Shown here: positions 17,675 to 26,756 of the stretch, one piece after another
How the letters are laid out: every line of letters begins with the position of its first letter
Numbering within the stretch: position 1 is the stretch's first letter
Assembly (NCBI RefSeq): GCF_030489605.1
Contig: NZ_JAUKFY010000006.1
Coordinates: 62,001 to 126,000 of the forward strand
Source of the DNA: Brevibacillus laterosporus
Lineage (GTDB): Bacteria > Bacillota > Bacilli > Brevibacillales > Brevibacillaceae
Direction of reading: 5' to 3'
Length of the DNA: 64,000 bases
Notes under the pieces: generated by a model
Databases searched by the model: none
Told to the model about the DNA's origin: nothing
Seen by the model: the letters and a program-made list of their open reading frames with translations, nothing else
Translations under genes and position numbers: made by a program

Positions 17675-18414
17675 TTGAAATCGATGATGTGTCAAGCTGT
17701 ACCTTTTCATCAATTTAATTATCCATGCAGCATGTCAGAATTATACCGCCAGGTGGTCTTGCTCAAAATAATCTCAAGAATTCTAGCAGCAGTTAGCCCC
17801 ACATGTCATAAGAGCTTCATCTACTAAGGGGTATATTAGTTAGAATTTCCTTGTTATTGAGACCTTTAAATACGATAGAGTTGATAGAAGCCCTCCTAGA
17901 CTTTGGCATTTTTAGAAAAACAAATAAACCCGTCAATTGACGGGTTAAATGCTCATATGTGTGCAGCGCCAAAATAAGTGTAGTGCCCCAGTGTTATATC
18001 AGGGGTCTTTAATAGTACCAGCTCCAATCCTAAAAGTGGTAGGAAAAACCATAAAAGCTCACTGCAGATTTTATCTGATTCGTGTGATAACAAGTATATT
18101 CCTGCAAGACCAATGTTCCCAAATAGTTAGTAGAGCTCAATCGATAGAAGTGGCCACAATAAGTTTAGGAATACATTGGTATCACTTATTTTAATTTGTT
18201 GGAAAAATTTGGAAAGTCGTTCTCGGTAGACGAAGCACAATCTATCGACAACAACTCCCGTGTGGACTACGTCCTTTAAAAATATCTAGCCGAAAGGTGT
18301 ATCCACCACGTGTTCGTTGAAAATAAAGTTGATGCGTCTACCACTATTTAATTATTGAATCCGATAGCGTAACAACATCGTTTCACCAAAAGATAATCTG
18401 CTGAAACTTTACCT
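17675..18414. other. About 740 bp without an intact gene
   Basis: A perfect 20-bp palindrome (two CCCGTCAA arms, minus/plus symmetric) at 17928-17947 may end transcripts from either side. A plus-strand frame near 18208-18350 (LEKFGKSFSVDEAQSIDNNS, RVDYVL, stop, KYLAERCIHHVFVENKVD) looks like a degraded gene piece of unknown family. Nothing else stands out. Confidence 0.5.
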
Positions 18415-19080
18415 TTATAATCCTTGGCTAAGTCCTACTATCTGATCATTAACATTTATATTACTTAATCCCCCGTGGTAACAAACCACGGATGCAATGT
18501 CGAGGTCTACATATTTTTTTAAAGAGAGACGAGCTGCATTCATATCCGGTGTGGTCGGAACATGAATTCCTCCTAGAATCCCGTTTACACTGTACATCGA
18601 ATCCCCGGCAATGAGAGTCTTGCTTTGCCTTAAATAAAGGCTGATGTGACCGGGAGTATGCCCGGGAGTATGGATGACGCGAATCCCGCCGCAAAACGGC
18701 AGTTCCTGACCGTCAATCAAGGTATCGTCCACTTTGCCTTTCGGTGGATTCTCAAGGTGCCCGTCTTTTAAAAGCGGTATCTCCCCTTGAATATACGGCT
18801 TTTCCAGTTCGTGTGCATAAACTTTAACATTATTGCCACACTCCTGCAAAATCTCAGGAAGACTGCCTATATGATCCACATCCTGGTGCGTCAAAATCAC
18901 AACTTTTAGTTTGTCGAACGACACTTCTACCTTTTCCATGGCCATGCGTAAATCTTCAAATTGCCCTGGGAATCCTGTGTCTATTAAAACAGCCAGTTCT
19001 CGATTCCACAAAAGAATTGGGTGAATAATATTCCCATGAAAATCTAGATGAAGCATTTCTACTCCCTTTGAAATTTCCAT
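18415..19080 (-). CDS. MBL-fold metallo-hydrolase
   Basis: A 221-residue metallo-beta-lactamase-fold enzyme with the metal-binding motif ILTHQDVDHIGSLPEIL. Further ligands are in VIHTPGHTPGHISLYL and LIAGDSMYSVNG, and a terminal histidine in VVCYHGG. Relatives include glyoxalase II-like thioesterases and lactonases; the substrate is unknown. The start is placed at ATG 19080 because GGAGG lies 9 nt upstream; an in-frame ATG 12 codons earlier lacks a site. It stands alone on the minus strand with decayed DNA downstream. Confidence 0.9.
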   Translation of the reverse strand: MEISKGVEMLHLDFHGNIIHPILLWNRELAVLIDTGFPGQFEDLRMAMEKVEVSFDKLKVVILTHQDVDHIGSLPEILQECGNNVKVYAHELEKPYIQGEIPLLKDGHLENPPKGKVDDTLIDGQELPFCGGIRVIHTPGHTPGHISLYLRQSKTLIAGDSMYSVNGILGGIHVPTTPDMNAARLSLKKYVDLDIASVVCYHGGLSNINVNDQIVGLSQGL

Positions 19081-19116
19081 AATATTGGGCCTCCGTAAAA
19101 CAAAATTTTTACGCAA

Positions 19117-19558
19117 AGCAATACTATCGTGTAGGTTTAGTTGTTGTCAACATCTTCCTATAAATCGCTCAACATAACAGAACGCTTCCCTGCCGCTTAA
19201 TTGATTGTCTATTGATTGCACTATACTGCCCATTATTGGAAACTAGTGGTTCTTTGTCCGGATGAGCATACCATGTTTGGATTTTCTTATTGTCAACAGT
19301 ATGTCAACTTATTTCGATAGGCAACCACCAAGCGACTCACTTAAAAGTAAAAAAAGCCCTCATCAAAAAAGAGCTTCTTTTCTTTATGGTTCATCCGCTT
19401 TCATAGACATTTACATTCATATATTTGCTCAGCGGTTCATTTTTCAACTTCAACTTACAAAAGCAATGTCCCGCTTATCCCCCTGCCATTACATACAACC
19501 TCATAATAAATACAAGCGAATCATCTACAGTACGACTATTTATTTATTCTGACGTTGA
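19117..19558. other. Intergenic region with probable gerAC terminator
   Basis: No gene recognised. On the minus strand, AAGCTC and GAGGGCTT around 19350-19385 form a short imperfect stem followed by a run of seven T, a plausible terminator for the germination operon although 170 bp past its last stop. Confidence 0.5.
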
Positions 19559-20677
19559 TCATTTGACAGCCCCCATACCAATGATTTTTACCTTCACCTT
19601 GATATTTACTCTCGATTTCTGAAAATGGTCCAGCCAGTTTTCTTTCACCTTTTTCCATTGCGGATAGGTATAAGCTCGCGCGTACATACCAAATCCGGCT
19701 GGATCAAGTTTCGCTTTTTGTAGTTTGCTAATCATGGTGGAGAATTTTTGTTCCAGATTTTCTTCGATCATTTTTTCCAATTCCTCTGGTGATTCCATCA
19801 CATTGAATGGGAATAGACGCTCTGATATAGTTGCAGTGGAATGAACATTCACGTCAAATATAAAGCGGTCTCTTTCATATCGGGCTTGCGTTGTTGTCTT
19901 GATGCTTTGGAGATTGACGCTAATTCGTTTCGTGTCCACTTTATCAATGTCTTGTCCTGGAGCATTCGGCAGGTGTAACGTAAAAGGAAATTCTCCCCTT
20001 ATTTTTTTTCGCAAGATATAAATCAGCTTTCCTTCATCTGAACCAACTAACATTTTGACGCGGGAAGCTTTGTCCAATAACGCCGTACCGGCCAAGACAA
20101 GCTCCTCCTCCTTGCGAAGCGCCGTAATGCTTGGTGTAATCCCGTCGTCTTTCAATTGACGATGGAATTCCTGTATGGTGGTTTTGGTCGTCTCATTTCG
20201 AAACAAACCTGTCTCCACAAGGTTTGACAAATACAATGGTAAACGGGGCTTGTCTTTAGGCGTATAGCGCATTATTTCGTCAATGGAACCGTCATAATAG
20301 ACAACACGTGCCGTGGCCGTGCTTTTGGGGTCTCGATAAAACGGATCAAGGAGTATTGACCAATCCTTTTGCTTGGCGAGTTTTTTTCCAATAATTACGA
20401 TCTGTGTCTTGCCTGCCGTAGTCAAGCCCAAAGCCCGCTTATCGAAGCCCTCGCGCGAATGTCGCAAGGTTGCAGCACGGACCTCAAACTCTTCTTCTTT
20501 ATCTTTCGCCTCCTTCGAGAAGACCGGACTAGATATCGTGAACACCAAATTCCCGTCATTATCCAGATCAATCCCAATAACCAGCGACAAAGTCATATTC
20601 TCAATCGTCGTATAGCTACAGCCGGAGATTGGGGAAAGTACGGACAGCATCATTACGATTATCAAAATCTGGCGCAT
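19559..20677 (-). CDS. gerAC: Spore germination lipoprotein, GerAC family (Ger(x)C)
   Basis: The C subunit of a nutrient germinant receptor, lipid-anchored on the spore inner membrane. The start chosen is ATG 20677, behind AAAGGAGG, which gives 372 residues beginning with a lipoprotein signal (RQILIIVMMLSVLSPISGCS). It shows the family's N-terminal block YTTIENMTLSLVIGIDLDND and the C-terminal domain FGMYARAYTYPQWKKVKENW. The start overlaps the end of gerAB (TAATG), so translation is coupled. The gene symbol names the subunit class; which of the gerA/gerB/gerK-type loci it represents cannot be told. Confidence 0.92.
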   Translation of the reverse strand: MRQILIIVMMLSVLSPISGCSYTTIENMTLSLVIGIDLDNDGNLVFTISSPVFSKEAKDKEEEFEVRAATLRHSREGFDKRALGLTTAGKTQIVIIGKKLAKQKDWSILLDPFYRDPKSTATARVVYYDGSIDEIMRYTPKDKPRLPLYLSNLVETGLFRNETTKTTIQEFHRQLKDDGITPSITALRKEEELVLAGTALLDKASRVKMLVGSDEGKLIYILRKKIRGEFPFTLHLPNAPGQDIDKVDTKRISVNLQSIKTTTQARYERDRFIFDVNVHSTATISERLFPFNVMESPEELEKMIEENLEQKFSTMISKLQKAKLDPAGFGMYARAYTYPQWKKVKENWLDHFQKSRVNIKVKVKIIGMGAVK

Positions 20678-21780
20678 TATCGACTCGCCTCCTTTGGTGT
20701 CCTCTTCTGATACACCTTGATGAATAGATAAAGTAGAACAGGCAGGAGATAAGAAACGATCAGACCGATATAGCTTGCCCACTGATTCCAGCGCAACGAA
20801 TCAATCCAAGAGGGCGTCAGCCACGAGGCAATCAAGACAGTTCCGATGCAGATTGTGAGTGCATACGGGCCGTGGTTTTTTGTGCCGAATAGACTTGCTC
20901 CGCTGACGGAGGCGCCATATATAAATGGAATTAACGAGGTCGAGATAACAAATAAATACAAAGCTAGGAAAACGATGTCAAACCTCTCCAAGAAGCGGAA
21001 TTCGATGAGCTTCAGCAGGTTCAAAACAGGTTGATTGTAATCCAGAATCTCCTCTGGACTGAAAAAAATAAAGCAGACAAGTGTACTGAACACATAAATA
21101 AGCATAGTCAAGGTATTGCCCAGCACGATACCATGGACTGCCAGATCCTTGCGGCGAAGATACGGATAGATGATGAATAAAATTTCAAATCCGAGATAGG
21201 CTTTTGTCGTTGTCGGCATCGCTTGCAGGATGGGTTCCCAGCCTTCCTTGATAATGGGAAGGAGGTGAATGAAATAACCCTCACGCAGCGGAATCAGCAA
21301 TACAGGAGCCATCCATATTGTGAGGAAGAATACAACCTCACAATATCTAGCGATAGCAAGAATATGCTTCCTCGCTGTTACGTAGGCAGGAATAACAATC
21401 AGTAGCATAATAAACGGAATCGATGTCATGGTCAAAAACCATGCTCTTGTATACAGCATAGTTGAGATAAATGTAGACCATGCCGAAAATGCGAAATGTA
21501 AAGTTACCAACGCAATAAGCAGCTTGCTGATGATTTTTCCAAAGAGACGTTCCAACAATTGAAAAAAAGTATCCTCCGGGTATTGCGCCATTACAGCAAC
21601 CATAATGACGCTAAATACCAAATTAACCAGCCAAGACAGCACCAGCGCAATCCAACCATCGGTAGAGGCTATCTCCGCAAGCTGACGTGGAAGGGACAAG
21701 ACGCTAGTTGCCACTTGAATACTGTGAATTAGCAAGGTGTACTGCATAAAACTGATACGGTATTTGCTATGTCCACTCAA
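20677..21780 (-). CDS. gerAB: Spore germination permease-like protein, GerAB family
   Basis: A 367-residue membrane protein of the amino acid-polyamine-organocation-like spore germination family, with about ten hydrophobic segments. It opens SKYRISFMQYTLLIHSIQVA, has LPRQLAEIASTDGWIALVLS in the first third, typical of GerAB, and ends with a basic tail. This subunit is thought to bind the germinant. The TTG start, 4 bp inside the end of gerAA, follows GGAGG about 9 nt upstream. It lies in the middle of a gerAA-AB-AC operon. Confidence 0.93.
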   Translation of the reverse strand: MSGHSKYRISFMQYTLLIHSIQVATSVLSLPRQLAEIASTDGWIALVLSWLVNLVFSVIMVAVMAQYPEDTFFQLLERLFGKIISKLLIALVTLHFAFSAWSTFISTMLYTRAWFLTMTSIPFIMLLIVIPAYVTARKHILAIARYCEVVFFLTIWMAPVLLIPLREGYFIHLLPIIKEGWEPILQAMPTTTKAYLGFEILFIIYPYLRRKDLAVHGIVLGNTLTMLIYVFSTLVCFIFFSPEEILDYNQPVLNLLKLIEFRFLERFDIVFLALYLFVISTSLIPFIYGASVSGASLFGTKNHGPYALTICIGTVLIASWLTPSWIDSLRWNQWASYIGLIVSYLLPVLLYLFIKVYQKRTPKEASR

Positions 21781-23252
21781 GATGAAGTGCCTCCTCCCGG
21801 CTTATTATTACCTTGCCGCCGAAGCTGTTTAGGGTGAGATCCAGCTGGACGTGTTCTCATCAACCACAATGGAAAGCGTACGAATGTGTCCTTCAGATCG
21901 GTAAAACGGATAGGAGCCAACGGAGTGCCATATGAGACTCCAAGTGAGGTTAGCGATGTCAAATGAGAGACAAGAAGCATGCCACCGCATACAATGCCAA
22001 TAAAGCCATATAAAAAAGCAATCAGCATCATCGGAAAACGCAGGAAGCGAATCGCAGTCCCCATATCATAATTAGGCATGATGAAGGACGCAATTGCTGT
22101 AGAGGCAACGACGATAACCATGATATTGCTGACAATTCCTGCCTGTACGGCTGTCTGCCCGATAATTATACCGCCAACAAGTCCGACGGTCTGCCCGATC
22201 GGAGCCGGTAGCCGAATTCCTGCCTCTCGCATCATTTCCAGTGTTACTTCCATAATGAATGCCTCAAGGAGCGGATGGAACGGAACCCTTTCTCTGGATT
22301 CTGCGACTGACAGGATTAACTGAATGGGAATAACCTCATAATTAAAAGTAATGAAAGATATGTAGATCGCCGGTAAAAATAGTGCGACAAAAAAAGCAAT
22401 GAAACGGAGCAAGCGAATGAAGGAAGCATAAATCCACCGCATGCTATAATCATCTACGCTTTGAAAGAATGAAACAAACGACACCGGTCCGACAAGCACA
22501 CTCGGCGATCGGTCAACAATGACGACATATCGACCTTGCAAAATATGAGAAGCAGCAGAGTCAGCTCGCTCTGTCACCAATAGCTGAGGGAACGGAGAAA
22601 ATGCACTATCCTCGATCAGCTCGACCAGTTCGCCCGTATTGATAATACAGTCGATATCCAGTCTTTCGATCCGTTGAACAAGCTCCTGTAAAACCTCTGG
22701 GGAGGCCACATCCTGTAAATACATAATAGATAGGTTAACCGGGCAACGCGCCCCTGATTTGACCTGCTTAATTTTAAGTTCACGGTTAGGAATATAACGC
22801 CGAATCAGGGCGATATTCTGTGAGCCCGTTTCGACGAATCCCTGATGCGAGCCTAGAATAGACGTTTCGATCGACGGATCGGCAATCGATCGCTGCGGCC
22901 ATCCGCTTGTATCAAGGATGTAAGCGTCCGAAGAGCCAGAAAGAAACAGCACACTCTTGCCATCAAGGAGCAGCTTTTCAATTTGTTCCATATCGGACTC
23001 TGTTTTGATTTTACCCACGCTAATAGGAAGGGAGCCCTCCGTCATTGAAAGCGATTCCATAAGCGGACGAAGGACATCATTATTGATTGAGTTCATATCG
23101 ATTAAGCCTTCAAAATAGACGAGCATCGTTTCGTCTGCGTGCGGCGACTCGATACTCCTGTAGACCAGATCAGGCGCGTCAGAGAAAATGGACTTCAGCC
23201 GTTGAATATTATCTGACAGCTGTTCACTTACTTTACCGTACTGTTCTGGCAT
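21777..23252 (-). CDS. gerAA: Spore germination protein GerAA family
   Basis: A 491-residue receptor A subunit. The soluble N-terminal domain contains MLVYFEGLIDMNSINNDVLR, and the long membrane domain includes GRYVVIVDRSPSVLVGPVSF, PFHPLLEAFIMEVTLEMMRE, AGIRLPAPIGQTVGLVGGII and IGQTAVQAGIVSNIMVIVVA, all family hallmarks. The ATG at 23252 is preferred because GAGGGTG lies 9 nt upstream; a GTG 15 bases earlier is possible. First gene of the gerA-type operon, presumably SigG-driven in the forespore, although I could not place the promoter with confidence. Confidence 0.93.
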   Translation of the reverse strand: MPEQYGKVSEQLSDNIQRLKSIFSDAPDLVYRSIESPHADETMLVYFEGLIDMNSINNDVLRPLMESLSMTEGSLPISVGKIKTESDMEQIEKLLLDGKSVLFLSGSSDAYILDTSGWPQRSIADPSIETSILGSHQGFVETGSQNIALIRRYIPNRELKIKQVKSGARCPVNLSIMYLQDVASPEVLQELVQRIERLDIDCIINTGELVELIEDSAFSPFPQLLVTERADSAASHILQGRYVVIVDRSPSVLVGPVSFVSFFQSVDDYSMRWIYASFIRLLRFIAFFVALFLPAIYISFITFNYEVIPIQLILSVAESRERVPFHPLLEAFIMEVTLEMMREAGIRLPAPIGQTVGLVGGIIIGQTAVQAGIVSNIMVIVVASTAIASFIMPNYDMGTAIRFLRFPMMLIAFLYGFIGIVCGGMLLVSHLTSLTSLGVSYGTPLAPIRFTDLKDTFVRFPLWLMRTRPAGSHPKQLRRQGNNKPGGGTSS

Positions 23253-23425
23253 TCTGTTCACCCTCACGATTGTTCATATGAGTGAAGTCTGCCTCACCGG
23301 TTTCCATTTTATTCTTTATAAATAGGAATCGCCTCGTTTGAGGTCAAACACTCCACTGCTGATCTAGTAGGGCAACGAAAAAAATACAAGACCTTTCAGA
23401 AGAAAATACAAGACCCTATCAAATT

Positions 23426-23665
23426 CAAGAAGAGCATACAAATCAATTGATCACCGCTTTATCAAAAGGAAACGCTCAAGAAATTACGGATATTTTAGCT
23501 GAAGATGTAACCTAACTTGCAGATGGAGGGGGCAAGGCTGTTATTGCTATTAATGAAATCGTGAGTAAGGACCGTATCGTAACCTTATTGCATGCGATCG
23601 CTACCAAGTTTTTTGCTGGTAAGACAGCACACGTCGTACATGGCAATAATAAAAAAGCATTCTGA
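23426..23665 (+). pseudogene. C-terminal remnant of a SigJ-like (ECF41) sigma factor
   Basis: The plus-strand frame reads EEHTNQLITALSKGNAQEIT then DILAEDVT, a stop, then LADGGGKAVIAINEIVSKDR. This matches the SnoaL-like C-terminal domain of SigJ/ECF41 sigma factors (typically ..LAEDV.LYSDGGGK..A..NPI.G...V). The sigma-2 and sigma-4 domains are gone, an in-frame TAA interrupts the domain, and the end is truncated. It cannot encode a working sigma factor. No intact partner gene (usually an oxidoreductase or carboxymuconolactone decarboxylase) is near. Confidence 0.7.
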
Positions 23666-23817
23666 TTGAATAGAAGCCAATAGGGATATTTCGTTTTGTT
23701 TAGCATCCAACTACCCATAAGGTTCTCCAGTTGTTATATGTGGTGCATCCTGACAACCCCCAAAAGATCGATCTATCTCTACTCACTCTTCTTCTCTTCA
23801 CATCAATTAAAAAATAA

Positions 23818-23866
23818 CAAAAAAAGAGCCTGATCTATCCTTTTTGAGGTATCAATCGGCTCTTCT
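23818..23866 (-). terminator. Terminator of the BASS-family transporter gene
   Basis: On the minus strand AAGAGCC and GGCTCTT form the outer stem with an inner GAT/ATC extension, followed by TTTTTTTGTT. It begins a few bases after the transporter stop. Confidence 0.8.
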
Positions 23867-23872
23867 CTTCCC

Positions 23873-24832
23873 TTATGTCTTTTGGTCCATATCCTTTTCA
23901 TGCTTCTCTCTCATTCTACTAAAAATAGATGCCAATACAGACCCTGAAATATTATGCCAAACACTAAAAATAGCACTTGGTACTGCTGCTAAAGGAGAAA
24001 AATGTGCGGTTGCAATTGCGACTCCCAGACCAGAGTTCTGCATACCTACCTCCATAGCTACAGCCTTTTGTTTGGCTAAGTCCATTCCACAAAGACGAGC
24101 AAACAGGAAGCCCAGCAGAAAACCAAGTACGTTATGAAGGACGACAACAGCGAAAATCATCAATCCCGCTGAAGCTAGTTTCTCCTGATTCCCAGCTACT
24201 ACACCGCAGATAATCATCACTATGGCAACTACCGACACCAGCGGTAAGGCTTTGACGCTTGCGGCTGCCTGTCTTGCAAAATACTTTTTCACCAAGAGTC
24301 CTAGAGCTAACGGAATGATAACCACCTGAATAATGGAATAAAATAAGGACCAAATATTTATATCGACCCATTTACTTGCAAGCAGCAAAATTAAAAACGG
24401 CGTAACAACAGGTGCAAGTAGCGTTGATGCAGAAGCGATCGCTACAGCAAGAGCTACGTCTCCTTTTGATAAAAATACCATCACATTAGAAGCAGTACCG
24501 CTTGGACAGCACCCTACCAAAATAACACCAACTGCAATTTCTGGCGGCAAATCTAAGAAATAAGCTAAGATAAATGCCAATAGCGGCATCACAAGATAAT
24601 GCCCAATAACACCTAACGCCACATCTTTTGGACGGCGAAATACCTCCTTAAAATCAGACGCTGAAATAGTTAAACCCATACCGAACATCACGATGCCAAG
24701 CAATGGAATTATAGATGCCCCAATCCATGTGAAATGCTTAGGAAATATATAAGCAATGACAGAAAATAACAGGACCCACACGGTAAATGTCTTGCCTGCA
24801 AAAGAACTGACTCTCTCCACAAATCCCATCAT
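23873..24832 (-). CDS. Bile acid:sodium symporter (BASS) family transporter
   Basis: A 319-residue membrane protein with nine or ten hydrophobic segments. It shows the BASS signatures IIPLLGIVMFGMGLTISASD, LGVIGHYLVMPLLAFILAYF, VILVGCCPSGTASNVMVFLS and MEVGMQNSGLGVAIATAHFS. In B. subtilis the relative YocS was characterised as a sodium-coupled organic anion carrier, and other members move pantoate or keto-acids; the substrate here is unknown. A GntR/FCD regulator gene ends 25 bp upstream on the same strand, so the two are probably one transcript. CAGGGAGG precedes the start. Confidence 0.92.
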   Translation of the reverse strand: MMGFVERVSSFAGKTFTVWVLLFSVIAYIFPKHFTWIGASIIPLLGIVMFGMGLTISASDFKEVFRRPKDVALGVIGHYLVMPLLAFILAYFLDLPPEIAVGVILVGCCPSGTASNVMVFLSKGDVALAVAIASASTLLAPVVTPFLILLLASKWVDINIWSLFYSIIQVVIIPLALGLLVKKYFARQAAASVKALPLVSVVAIVMIICGVVAGNQEKLASAGLMIFAVVVLHNVLGFLLGFLFARLCGMDLAKQKAVAMEVGMQNSGLGVAIATAHFSPLAAVPSAIFSVWHNISGSVLASIFSRMREKHEKDMDQKT

Positions 24833-24856
24833 AAAGCCTCCCTGTGATTTCTTTAT

Positions 24857-25531
24857 CTATATTTGCTGCATGAGTGCATATATTTCTCGCATAGGTCTAA
24901 GAATATTTTGCTTAATGCTAGTTTCAAGTTTTTCCTTATCCCCAGTTTGTAACGCAAGAATTATGTCCTCATGTTCATGAATGGAAGCTTGACTCATCTC
25001 ACACGGTTGCTTTAAAAATACATATTTAAAACGACGAATATGATTTTGCAAGGATACATGAAACTTGCTCAAATACGGATTATCTGCAACATCTGTTATT
25101 AGATTATGGAATTGCTCGTCATACTCCATCGCTTGGAAAGGCTGTTCTCTGGCAATCGCTTCTGCAAATTTTGCGTTCCATTCTTGCAATTGCTCGATAT
25201 GCTGAGGCAAGATGTGCACAGAAGCAAATTCGGCTGCCAGGGCATGTAATGTTGCAAGTGTAGGATAAACTTTTAGGATATCTTCCTTCTCAAGATTAGT
25301 CACTCTAGTCTCTTTCCCTGGTTTCATATCGACCAATCCCTGTACCTCAAGTAATTGAAGAGCTTCTCTTACAGGTGTTCTGCTCACGTTTAATGCTTCC
25401 GCCAGTTGAATGTCTACCAATTTTTCACCTGGCTCTAGTGTTCCATCTATGATCCATCTTTGAATGTGAGAGAAGGCACGGTCTTTGGCTGACACTCGAA
25501 TAGGTGCTACATAATTACTAGGAATTGGCAT
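24857..25531 (-). CDS. GntR-family transcriptional regulator (FadR/FCD subfamily)
   Basis: A 224-residue regulator. The N-terminal winged helix (about 12-75) carries IIDGTLEPGEKLVDIQLAEA and LNVSRTPVREALQLLEVQGL. The all-helical FCD effector domain (about 85-215) retains metal-type ligands in EYDEQFHNLI and IHEHEDIILAL. FCD members sense organic acids, which fits control of the adjacent anion-type transporter. AAGGAGG precedes the ATG. No operator was identified by eye. Confidence 0.93.
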   Translation of the reverse strand: MPIPSNYVAPIRVSAKDRAFSHIQRWIIDGTLEPGEKLVDIQLAEALNVSRTPVREALQLLEVQGLVDMKPGKETRVTNLEKEDILKVYPTLATLHALAAEFASVHILPQHIEQLQEWNAKFAEAIAREQPFQAMEYDEQFHNLITDVADNPYLSKFHVSLQNHIRRFKYVFLKQPCEMSQASIHEHEDIILALQTGDKEKLETSIKQNILRPMREIYALMQQI

Positions 25532-25616
25532 GTCTTCCCTCCTTATTCAATATGTAATATATCGCATACAGCTTGCACATTCAACCGAATTTTCAATCTA
25601 TTTACACTTCCAAATT

Positions 25617-25663
25617 ATACAAAAGGACCGTAGCTGGGCTTTATTCCAACTACGGTCCTCTTC
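25617..25663 (-). terminator. Terminator of nrdIEF
   Basis: Arms AGGACCGTAG and CTACGGTCCT around a 16-nt loop, followed on the minus strand by TTTTGTAT. It lies about 85 bp past the nrdF stop. Confidence 0.8.
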
Positions 25664-25748
25664 GTTAGCTTGCGGTTTACAAACTGCACAATTTCGGTTG
25701 TCGCTTGCATGCAAGGCTTGTTAGCCGCTATCAGCATCAGATACCTTA

Positions 25749-26741
25749 CTAGAATGAGGTATCCTTTACACGCTGATTCAAGAAATCAAAGTCTTGATCA
25801 TGGAGCGGCTCCACTTTCCCTTTTTGATAACCGCTTCCTTTTGTGGAAAAGAAGTCATGCGTACTCGTTTCTGTACGAATCCCATTTAATACAACAGGGT
25901 GAACTTCTTCTTCATCAAAAATCGGTTCGAGCCCTAGGTTCATTAGAGCTTTATTCGCATTATATCGAATATACTTTTTCACTTCATGTGTTAAACCAAT
26001 GGAATCATACAGGGTTTCCGTATATTCTAATTCATTTTTGTAGAGAGCTTGGAGAAGTTCATCCACAAACAACGTTGCTTGCTCCTGTTCAGCTTCTGTT
26101 AATCTAGCAAAAACCTCTTGGGCTAGCAAGCCGACAAATACACCATGCACACTTTCATCACGGATGATCAGCTTGATAATTTCTCCGCTGGCTACCATTT
26201 TCCCTTGACCTGCTAAAAACAATGGATAGAAGAATCCGGAATAAAACAGGAAGCTCTCCAAGAATACGGAAGCTACCATCGCTTTATATAGGCTCATATC
26301 GTCGCCATCTTTGATATCTCTGTAGATCCCATCAATAACTGCTGTTTTATACTGCAGATGTTTATCTTCTTTTACCCACTGGAAAATTTCATGAATCCGC
26401 TCAGAGCTTGCTACTGTTGTAAAAATCGTGCTATAGCTCTTCGCGTGAATCTCTTCCATCGCTGCCTGGAAAATCAGGATTGCTTTCTTTTGCTTTTCTT
26501 TAACATGCTGGGCGATCATGGGCATGCCGACATTTCCCTGTTCTGTATCAAGCAAAGTTAGCCCGCCTAATACCTTCATGTACGTATCCCGTTCATTGTC
26601 CGTTAAATTCGTCCATGACTTTAAGTCCTTTGAAATTGGAATTTCTGTATCTAGCCAGAACTGAGATGTATTTTGCGTCCATAGCATCTCGGTATACTGG
26701 GTTTCCGGTTCATTCCAGTTGACTGCTTCAAATTTAGACAT
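25749..26741 (-). CDS. nrdF: Class Ib ribonucleotide reductase beta subunit NrdF
   Basis: The radical-generating subunit (330 residues) that activates NrdE for reducing ribonucleoside diphosphates. Metal ligands are visible in LDTEQGNVGMP (Asp), QAAMEEIHAKSYS (Glu, His), VASVFLESFLFYSG (Glu) and IIRDESVHGVFVG (Glu, His); the radical tyrosine is expected in the KSYST segment. Length and motifs fit NrdF rather than NrdB. AGAGGAG precedes the ATG, 15 bp after nrdE. It belongs to the B12-riboswitch-controlled operon nrdI-nrdE-nrdF. Confidence 0.96.
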   Translation of the reverse strand: MSKFEAVNWNEPETQYTEMLWTQNTSQFWLDTEIPISKDLKSWTNLTDNERDTYMKVLGGLTLLDTEQGNVGMPMIAQHVKEKQKKAILIFQAAMEEIHAKSYSTIFTTVASSERIHEIFQWVKEDKHLQYKTAVIDGIYRDIKDGDDMSLYKAMVASVFLESFLFYSGFFYPLFLAGQGKMVASGEIIKLIIRDESVHGVFVGLLAQEVFARLTEAEQEQATLFVDELLQALYKNELEYTETLYDSIGLTHEVKKYIRYNANKALMNLGLEPIFDEEEVHPVVLNGIRTETSTHDFFSTKGSGYQKGKVEPLHDQDFDFLNQRVKDTSF

Positions 26742-26756
26742 TGCGATGCTCCTCTC

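Noticed and set aside
19262-19552. 96-codon plus-strand open frame after gerAC
   Set aside because: Covers the probable gerAC terminator, has no ribosome-binding site, and its composition is unlike a protein.
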